Shown here: in pieces, positions 56,690 through 64,000 of the stretch | Layout of the letters: each line of letters starts with the position of its first letter | Position numbering within the stretch: the first letter of the stretch is position 1 | Assembly (NCBI GenBank): GCA_032622095.1 | Contig: CP136065.1 | Coordinates: 51,453,949-51,517,948 of the forward strand | Origin: Siphonodentalium dalli | Lineage: Eukaryota > Mollusca > Scaphopoda > Gadilida > Siphonodentaliidae | Reading direction: 5' to 3' | DNA length: 64,000 bases | Position numbers and translations under genes: made by a program | The notes under the pieces: model-generated | Seen by the model: only the letters and a program-made list of their open reading frames with translations | Told to the model about the DNA's origin: nothing | Database searches by the model: none

Positions 56690-57060
56690 CATTTCTATGT
56701 CGAAAAATAGCAATAACTCCGCCAAAATGAGTCCGACTGAACTTAAAGTCGCAGGTGCGCAGCTTCCCATGCTGTGCCAAGTTAAAAAACAATTGACTGG
56801 AAAATGACGAAATACAGACTCGGACAAAAGATGCGTCCCAGGATGTACGATTCTATGTCGATAAAGGGCAATAAATCCGCCAAAATGAGTCCGACCTAAC
56901 TCAAAATCGCTGGTGCGCAGGTTCCCATGCTGGTTGATATGTGTGCTAAGTTTAACAACAATTGACAAGAAAATGACAGAATACAGGCTCGGACAAAGTT
57001 CCGGGCGGACGGACGCACACACACGGACGGACGAGGGTCATTGCTGGATATAGTACTCCG
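56690..57060. repeat. two diverged ~170-bp units (SINE-like)
   Basis: AATAA(C/A)TCCGCCAAAATGAG and TTCCCATGCTG, followed by CAATTGAC and GAAAATGAC, occur twice (about 56705-56850 and 56868-57000). The second copy continues into CGGACGGACGCACACACACG, a tail common in molluscan short repeats. Minus-strand frames here are repeat artefacts. Confidence 0.7.
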
Positions 57061-57849
57061 ACGGAAAGTCGGGGGACAATAAATCATCGGTTCAAGCAAG
57101 TTTGTAGTTTGGGATGATACCCGGGAAGATTTGAAAGCTGTAATTCCACTGAAGAGCGTTTGTAGGGTTTGTGAGTTTGTAAGTAGATTGATATGTACCC
57201 ATGCAAAGTAGGTGTTTGCCTGCTGTGCATGGGGTGGATACAACCGAAACAAGAAGCAAAGCCCCACCCCGATTCCGAACCAGGACCGGCGGAGAAGACT
57301 TACCTTGCTTTCTCTGTGTGAGTTTTGTGCGTTGATGTATATATCATATTGAGTTGTGAATAGTTGTAATTTGTTGTCCTATTTAGTGCTTGCATGGACT
57401 CCGGTTGCCTTAGTCTGTTGTATATTCCGGGCTTGTACTACGGGCTCAACGCTAGGAAGAGGGTGCAATGCCAGCCGGTTGACTTAATGTCGGTTGGGGC
57501 TCCTCAACTCTTGATGGTGCAATGCCCGCCTTTCACTCCTGTGCGAGTGTCAGAACCCGTTGACCTGGTTGTATGATGCAGTCCCGGACGGAGGAAGCAG
57601 CTGAGGCCAGACTGTGTTGGTTGGTGTATCTCTGAAGGTTTGGAGTGCCAAGTAGTGTTTTCGATTATTATGTCCCACTCGTCCATCGGTTCACAATGCA
57701 TTGTTGTTTGTAGACAAGTAACTATTGTTGAGTAGAGTGCATTGTTGAGTTTGATGACTAGTGATTATTATAGGATATATAACACTTTACAGATGAACAT
57801 TCCCATGTCTTTACGAGTATAAATAAATAGGGCTCCTTTTGTAAATCCA
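57061..57849. other. no recognisable feature
   Basis: A 60-codon frame (57394-57576) and a possible minus-strand splice donor near 57300 (AAGGTAAGTC) are the only coding hints; no family signature. Confidence 0.4.
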
Positions 57850-57917
57850 TTATAGACCATTCCTATGTACACTTTTTTATTTGACTGGGAGAATCCATTT
57901 GCTATAGAAATGGTTAA
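57850..57917. repeat. fragment of dispersed 'GACCATTCC' repeat
   Basis: ATAGACCATTCCTATGTACA ... GGGAGAATCCATTTGCTATA, as at 12245 and 22065. Confidence 0.65.
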
Positions 57918-58169
57918 TACTGAAGATGCCACCTCCGCTTCGTGCACACAATATAAGAGGCGGGTAATGTCACTAGCCCCCTCCCAACGCCATGAACGAT
58001 ACTTACGTCACTTTCGGTAACAATATTAACCACTGTTATATACATGAACACTATATTCTATCTGTGACACCAAAGCCTGATATGTTGTCACATCTTTATA
58101 TTATTGTGTTATATACTTTTTGTAGGGAGTGGAAGTCCATCCATGTAATTTGTTTGAATTTTCTCTCCA

Positions 58170-58620
58170 AATCCTTGTATTTTAAGCCGCATGGCGGTTT
58201 GTGCTCCAAAATACACTTAATAATATTCACTTTTGAATACCCCGGTATCGCAATAGGTCGACAACTAGTTGAACTACATTTCTATTATATGTCACAGAAA
58301 GACGCATTGAAGTCATGCAAAAGACAACTTTGAACACGCTGTTTGGGTCCCAAACAAACAACAGCCATGTGCATGGCATGGAACAGAAAAGAGCGATCGT
58401 GTTTGTCTATTCCTGACATAGTAGACATGGAGAGCGTTTATTTACTTCTGTACGAAAAAATGAAAACAACTGGAGAATGGCTGTGACAACGGCAAGTATT
58501 TTGCAGAGCATATGAAGCCGGTATATCAATATTTCGTGTATTTATCAACATATCGTATACATCCTTCCAAATTACGTAGACAAAATTTGGACGCTCGAAT
58601 GAGCCATGTGTCCGTTTAAG
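58170..58620 (+). mobile_element. dispersed repeat (non-coding), copy 2
   Basis: Colinear diverged copy of 51150-51605. The AAAGAGCG module is at 58386-58440. Confidence 0.75.
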
Positions 58621-59139
58621 GATGTCAAGTGACTAATTTTGAATGGGCATTTCCATGCTAATCTCTACAGCAAAAGTTATATATGAAGCAATTGTTTGGG
58701 AACAAAAACAGCCTTATCATTAATTAGACAATAACATTTAACTGGCGGGCTGGGCTTGGTAAATTGCCAATTTTTCCTATAAATTTATTTATGAGAATTT
58801 TTTTCTGGAACCACAAAACATCTAGTTTTGAAAAATCAATACAAAATTCCAAAACAAATACACCAATGCAACTTTCTACAGAAAAAAATCCAAGGTGACC
58901 CGCCAGGTAAATATGTATTGTTTTCAATAACGCACAAAGTCAAACCCAGAAATATTTGCAACTCTGTTACCTTTGCTGCGGATATTTGCATGGAAATGCC
59001 CCTTCAAAATTGGTCACTTGACCACCTTAACGTATTCACAGTACATTATTTGAATTAAAATGTTTAAATGAAACCATACTGCATATGGAATACAATGCAA
59101 ATATATAATACTTATATTCGTTCTCCGTTTACAACGGTA
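58621..59139. other. no recognisable feature
   Basis: Nothing gene-like seen. Confidence 0.4.
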
Positions 59140-59495
59140 TATAATGTGTTTGTGTTGATTCGTGTTTGCTCTCAGACGTTGTCCATTAGCTGCAAATTCC
59201 ATAATATCTTGTCTGAGCTCCGTTTGACCCCTTAACGCTCAATCTCCCGGCTAATCTTCGGGGCGGCCAATCTCACGGGCCACGGCTAATCTCCGAGGCG
59301 GTCAATCTCGCGGTTAATCTCCGAGGGTCACGGTGACCTGATTCATTGTTCTCAAAGTCATGTATACTATATGTGTTGACTGACGTTCATAATCCGCGTG
59401 CGATATTTGACTTGAGATTCGAGACGAAGAAATCAGATCAGAATGCTGGCACATATGGCCTTATAGGATTTGCTTTTGAGAGGTATTGGATTTGA
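59140..59495 (+). repeat. dispersed repeat with internal short tandem units, copy 1
   Basis: Shares with 62515-62815: CTCTCAGACGTTG, CATAATATC(T/TCG)TCTGAGCTCC, GGTCACGGTGACC, CATTCATAAT, GCGATATTT and CATATATGGCCT(C/T)ATAGG. At 59245-59335 a CGGCTAATCTCCGAGGCGGT unit is repeated about three times; copy 2 has one or two. Confidence 0.75.
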
Positions 59496-59539
59496 GAGGT
59501 AACGTATATTAATCATTTCCTTATATCAAATATATTCAT

Positions 59540-59754
59540 ACATTTCAACTATAAATTATACATTGGAATGGTCTATTGTTCATCTGTTCGGGAAATATAA
59601 GCAGACGACATACAGTCTATGAGATAGTACAGGTTAAGTGCATATGGGTTACTATTAATTGGTGGGAAATATTCAGATACTAAGTTCAACTTATTATCTG
59701 AACATTTCCAATAATAACCACTCATCAATTTAATAAATAAAGGGTTAACTTGAA
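59540..59754 (-). repeat. inverted copy of the 22280-22475 repeat
   Basis: CATTGGAATGGTCTATTGTT, AAGCAGACGACA, GTTCAACTTATTATCTGAAC and terminal AAAGGGTTAA. This supports a TTAA-type MITE with an internal GTTCA(G)AT palindromic centre. Confidence 0.6.
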
Positions 59755-59867
59755 ACGCACATGCGGTGTAACACTAATCCTGAATGTAGATTATAGGGTA
59801 ATATTGCACCTCACCCAGAAATGGCGCCTTCTGATTGGTCGAGAGCTGGTCTTATATGGTTGAGTGT

Positions 59868-60022
59868 CGGGCTAAATTTAGCACACTACTATTCTTGCTA
59901 AATTTACCATCGTGCTAAATTTAGCACACTACTATTCTTGTTAAATTCACTATCGTGCTAAATTTAGCACACTACTATTCTTGCTAAATTTACTATCGTG
60001 CTAAATTTAGCACACTACTATA
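59868..60022. repeat. 43-bp tandem repeat built on a 16-bp palindrome
   Basis: GTGCTAAATTTAGCAC (perfect palindrome) + ACTACTATTCTTG + CTAAATTTACTATC, about 3.5 copies. Confidence 0.95.
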
Positions 60023-60113
60023 CCAAACTCGCAAAAAGCAATGAACAGAGGTAAACATCTCGAGAACGGATATACTGAAATGTGTCCACAATTTACTAAG
60101 GCGTGTCCGGGGC

Positions 60114-60130
60114 GGGGGGGGGGGGGGGGG
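60114..60130. repeat. poly-G run (17)
   Basis: G homopolymer; assembly length is unreliable. Confidence 0.95.
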
Positions 60131-60442
60131 TAATAACAAAATTGCAGGAAGGTATGCCGGAGTGGGTGGGTGGCCCGAGGAGCAAAACAACGCGATTTTT
60201 ACAACCTCATGCAAATTGTTTTACTAAAGACCCTTTGTGTCCTTATTTGACATTTGTAACAGTTTAAAACATATTATAAGAATTTATAACCGCAAAAACA
60301 CCATATTTATGTTACTGCATGGGACCTCATATGGGCCTTAGTGGAGATGACATTAAGCTATGGCATGTTGCATATGGGACGGTGGGGCGAAAAATTCCTT
60401 CCCGACACCCTTCGGAAAGAAGCTTCGATAAACGTAAAACTG

Positions 60443-61540
60443 AAATAAATAAACTTGTCTTGATGTAACTAAAGCCTAGATCATGGTGTGCATGGAAAAA
60501 GAATGAGCAACTGTCTCAAACATTAATGTGACTATCAATGGCTAGGAAATAACTGCATCACACTGTTCATCGGTGAATCAAGCCAATCAGTGAATTATTT
60601 GCATGTCTATCAACTCATATGATTTGTTACTCTCACAGCACCTAAAATATCCAAGTCTGGCATAGTGACTGTTTGTCATTTATTATAACAGACTAACTCC
60701 AGTAGACTAACAAAAGTGTTAAGGCATAATGCTAGATATAATGGGCTGGTTAACAGACTAATCGGGAAATAGTTAGAAATTATGGAATTGTATGTATCCT
60801 GTACAATGACCTAAGTTTGAATATATAAATAAACTTGTCCCAATGTAACTAATGCCTAGATCATTGTGTGCATGGCAAAAGAGCGAGAAACTGTCTCAAA
60901 CATTAATGTGACTATCAACGGGTAGAAAATATCTGTCGTGAGTGCATCAAGCCAATCGGTTAATTATGTGCATGTCTGTCAACTCAGATGATCTCTCACA
61001 AGACCTAAAGTATCCAAGTCTGGTATAGTTCTATGACTGCTTGTCATCTATATATATAAACAAATAGGATCTGTCCTGATTTCTCTCTCAGGCCCCTGAA
61101 CCGAGTTCAACCAAATTTGGTGTGATGACTCGGGGGTACCCTGGCGGATGTTATAATGGTGTTATTCAAAATTTTGAATTAAAAAACTAAAATAAAATTG
61201 GTTTTGTTAAATTGAGCAAGGAATTCAATCTAAAAAATCTAAAAAATTAAAACGATATGTACAAATCAAAATCTGCTTGAAGCGCACAAAGTGGCCGCCG
61301 CTAAATAAAGGCTTTGTCTAGGCTCAAAATATGCGCGAAGTCCCGCAAAGGGAGCAACATGTATCTTCGACGCTGAATATATTCGGAAGCCTGTTTCAGC
61401 TAGTTTAGTATAATAGAAGTAAGTTGCTCAAGTAAACTAACATAAATGGTATGGAATATGTGAGATAATTGTCTGGTTGACAGACTAATCAGGTAATTGT
61501 TAGAATTAAGAAATTGTGTGTATCCTGCACAATGACCTAG
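60443..61540. repeat. ~390-bp tandem duplication, second copy interrupted
   Basis: Copy 1 (60443-60828) and copy 2 (60829-61540) share AAATAAACTTGTC(T/C), GCCTAGATCAT, AACTGTCTCAAACATTAATG, CAAGCCAATC, TATCCAAGTCTGG, GACAGACTAATC-like and TGACCTA words in the same order. Copy 2 contains about 360 extra bases (61053-61412). Confidence 0.85.
61053..61412. mobile_element. insertion in the second copy of the tandem duplication
   Basis: Absent from copy 1 at the corresponding place. Begins in a TATATA run followed by AACAAATAGGATCTGTCC and ends CAGCTAGTTTAGTATA. It contains GAACCGAGTTCAACCAAATT, as in 'TATACTAGC'-type repeats. TATA on both sides may be the target duplication. Confidence 0.7.
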
Positions 61541-62514
61541 GTTTACAGATGATCAGCAATTTATAAAACATTTTGTTTTCAATTAAAACAGCTTCTGAAA
61601 CAGGTTAAACTGTTATTTGAACTAAATGAGATCATTGCCAATCATATGAGTGATATCAGTAGAGTTATATGCGGTTTAGACCAAATTTAGTGAAATTTTG
61701 GGGGTGGGTGTCCAAAAATTTGGAGTAAAAAATTAATTTTGTTGCAGGTTTAGGGGTGGTGGGTCCCCGAAAATGCCAGATGCAAAAAAACGGCATACGT
61801 TCCTGCAAATGTTTTACTACCCCACCCCCTGGCGTGTCCAAATGAAATTAGAACATTACTGTGATTTTTTTTTTCGACTTTCGAAGTGGCAATATTCGGT
61901 GGAATTCATCTTGTGGAACAGTTTCGTGCATTCAAAACAAAACCTAAATACTGTGCGTTTCTGTTTATTGAACTAGATTTCAACACATTAGTTTTCTCGT
62001 CAACTGTTTATCAGTAAGTAGATACTCATTTGTGTTCTCAGTAAAACGAGTTGCACATGATTTCTATTAACGTCTTATGGCGGGGATTTGAAGAGCAGTT
62101 GGTGTTGGTATCATACTGTTATATAGTATGCATGATACAAGTTCTAATTGTTCGGTGATATATAATAAATAGAGCATGTCTCAACTTGTTGACTACGCGG
62201 GTAAAGTGACCAGTATAGAGTTGGTATGTGGGTATATGTGGGTTACAAAACGCAGCTTCGCGTCGTGAACTAAACCCACACACGGGACACCATATACCCG
62301 CGTAATCGGCTCCATATTTATTAACTATTTTACGTACGTATAGATACGCTAATATGTTTTCTAACTTGCAACTGTTTATGCGATCAAGTAGTGCCAACAA
62401 AAATACATGTAATGTCACTGTCGAAATAATATCGAATTAAAGTGTTTGGCAATATTATGGGATACATGTACAACATCCAACAACTGTGGATGCCCATATA
62501 ACAGTATGCTCGTA
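61541..62514. other. no recognisable feature
   Basis: Open frames of 67-99 codons (61773-61976; 62119-62418 minus) lack signatures. Confidence 0.4.
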
Positions 62515-62815
62515 TTCGTTCACCATGTGTGTGCTCATCGTGTTGTCTCTCAGACGTTGATCGACCATCAATATATAATTATCTATAATTTCCATAATAT
62601 CTCGTCTGAGCTCCACTTGACCGCCTATCTCACGGAGATCGTCACCGATGCGGCTAATCCCGGAGGCGGTCACGGTGACCCGATTCATTATTCTCAAAGA
62701 CATGTACAATATATGGGCTGACATTCATAATTCCCGCGCGATATTTTATTTGAAATGCGAGACGGAGAAGTCGTATAAGAACGTTGACATATATGGCCTC
62801 ATAGGATTTGCTTTA
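62515..62815 (+). repeat. dispersed repeat, copy 2
   Basis: Diverged direct copy of 59140-59495, 3.4 kb away. The two opposite-strand frames of about 90 codons here are repeat artefacts. Confidence 0.75.
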
Positions 62816-62856
62816 CTGGGAAATTACTGCCAGCCGTCGTGCCCATGTGAGGTGAC

Positions 62857-63224
62857 TTAACCCTTTACCCAACAGAAGGCCCCTGTGCCAATGCATTCTC
62901 TTATATATGCGAGTCGACCATAGGTCGCCTCGCATATATAAGAGAATGCATTGGCTTAACACATTAAAAATTATAAAATTGTTAAAGAATGTAAGAAAAA
63001 ATGGTAAAAAGTGTTAAAAAAAGATGTTTTTTAGGCCAATGCATTCTCTTATATATAAGAGAATGCATTGGCACAGGGCTAACTGTAACTATCACAATGC
63101 GGTCAAGGAGCCGGTTCCAATGATATCCATATTTGTATGGTTCTATTGAGACAGACCGAAGATATTTTAGGCTGTTGAAGCTTTATTTGGCCGGTTTTGG
63201 CCGGTTTGTTGGGTAAATGGTTAA
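62857..63224. mobile_element. TTAA-flanked MITE with twin hairpins, copy 3 (right hairpin collapsed)
   Basis: TTAACCCTTTACCCAACAGA ... TGTTGGGTAAATGGTTAA, 368 bp. The left hairpin is intact, but the right one has lost its loop and inner stem so that CTCTTATATATAAGAG is a continuous palindrome. The right-hand block is as in copies 1 and 2. Confidence 0.9.
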
Positions 63225-63591
63225 CGAACACATATATACGGTATCACAATAACCTTGACTTCATTGACAGCCATTGTGTGTGTCGGTCGCAAACATCACA
63301 TGCTGTGATTTACTGATTAATTTGACTGACTCCAAGGCAAACCTCTGGTTTTCAAATCACTGACACCGGCGTCAAGCTGACATTGACATAGTAGTGTATA
63401 TCGGGTTGGCAATCATTGATGCACCCATTAGATACAAGAATACAGTGTCCCCCACCTACGCATCAATTTCTCTACATTAAGATAGCAATTCAATGGTTGA
63501 TGGTACAAATTGTGGAAATATCAACATGCTAGACCAGTGTCAGTCTGTTCAATGTATCTCAGTACACTGTTCGGATAGTCATCGCTACGCT
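63225..63591. other. no recognisable feature
   Basis: Nothing gene-like seen. Confidence 0.4.
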
Positions 63592-63852
63592 TTAAAGGTA
63601 CGGGCGGCGTTGGTGGTGGGTATGCTGTTAAAATATTCACCTCCGTCAAAAACCGCCATAAACAGAAATAATAGTAAAATATAGACAGACATTGTTCTTA
63701 TACCAATCAGAAATATGGCATAAAGTTTGATAAACAGTATGTTATTGTCAAATGTTTTTCCTTTGTTATGTAAACAAAAGCAAAAAAACGTTACGGAACT
63801 TGGCTTTTTTTTAGATCCGGATATGGTAAACATAAAGAGCGTTATTACGTGC
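63592..63852 (+). mobile_element. TTAA MITE family 2, copy E (right part missing)
   Basis: Starts TTAAAGGTACGGGCGGCGTT and follows copies B and C to the first ATAAAGAGCGTTATT word, where homology stops. The final 150 bp to the window end are unrelated and show nothing recognisable. Confidence 0.85.
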
Positions 63853-64000
63853 GCTCGCGCAACAGTATGGCGATAAGACAGATTCATACGTTGGTGTCAC
63901 CCTACTCTGTTTCACTCCATGACGTCACCAAAAACGACGTAAAACCTCGTGGCGTTCTGACATTTTTACTGTGCCGCGTTTTTGCTATGTTTATTTTATG

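Noticed and set aside
56618-57267. Overlapping 123- and 134-codon minus-strand ORFs
   Set aside because: Internal repetition mirrors the two SINE-like units beneath them.
1-64000. tRNA, rRNA or snRNA genes
   Set aside because: Scanning by eye for B-box-like GGTTCGANNCC and cloverleaf patterns gave no convincing hit; a covariance-model scan would settle it.

Overview
This window is intron- and repeat-rich, AT-rich nuclear DNA of an animal. The decayed CR1/Jockey-type LINE, LINE 3' tails and many small inverted-repeat elements suggest a lophotrochozoan marine invertebrate such as a mollusc or relative, but nothing here fixes the species. Almost none of it is conventional gene space. I could support one host exon (the 3' end of a Ly6/uPAR-type GPI-anchored protein, 17516-17751, minus strand), one weaker broken candidate exon (9308-9683), and a large population of mobile and tandem repeats.

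Layout. 1-787 is a 49-bp minisatellite. 1899-3194 holds two 'twin-hairpin' elements. 4377-5990 is a dead non-LTR retrotransposon. 6825-7224 is a TTAA-flanked MITE carrying the same twin hairpin. 8780-11641 holds several inverted-repeat elements. 13739-14656 is a 30-bp minisatellite. 17516-17751 is the Ly6-like exon. 20580-27351 is mixed repeats, including two copies (25163-25684, 26828-27351) of a second TTAA-type MITE.

28227-45631 is the outstanding object. It is a 17.4-kb insertion made of two near-identical inverted arms of about 8.2 kb around a 1.0-kb unique spacer. It starts TG and ends CA, and is flanked by a perfect 6-bp direct repeat (ACTTGA). Each arm carries an intact gene for a protein with two PC4/p15-like single-strand DNA-binding modules, behind a compact CCAAT-CRE-TATA promoter. 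Each arm also carries a broken IAP-like (BIR plus degenerate RING) gene and two small adjacent unidentified ORFs. No polymerase, integrase or capsid gene was recognised. Size, 6-bp target duplication and TG/CA ends resemble Maverick/Polinton (adintovirus-like) insertion. The almost wholly palindromic structure suggests an integrated defective 'snap-back' genome of such an element; that step is inference.

45638-64000 returns to repeat-rich DNA: more copies of both TTAA MITE families (47398, 52136, 52971, 62857, 63592), a 5'-truncated LINE (49640-50230), paired dispersed repeats (49248/50568, 51150/58170, 59140/62515), a 43-bp satellite built on a 16-bp palindrome, and a tandem duplication whose second copy was split by a later insertion (61053-61412). 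Long stretches between these show no recognisable gene.
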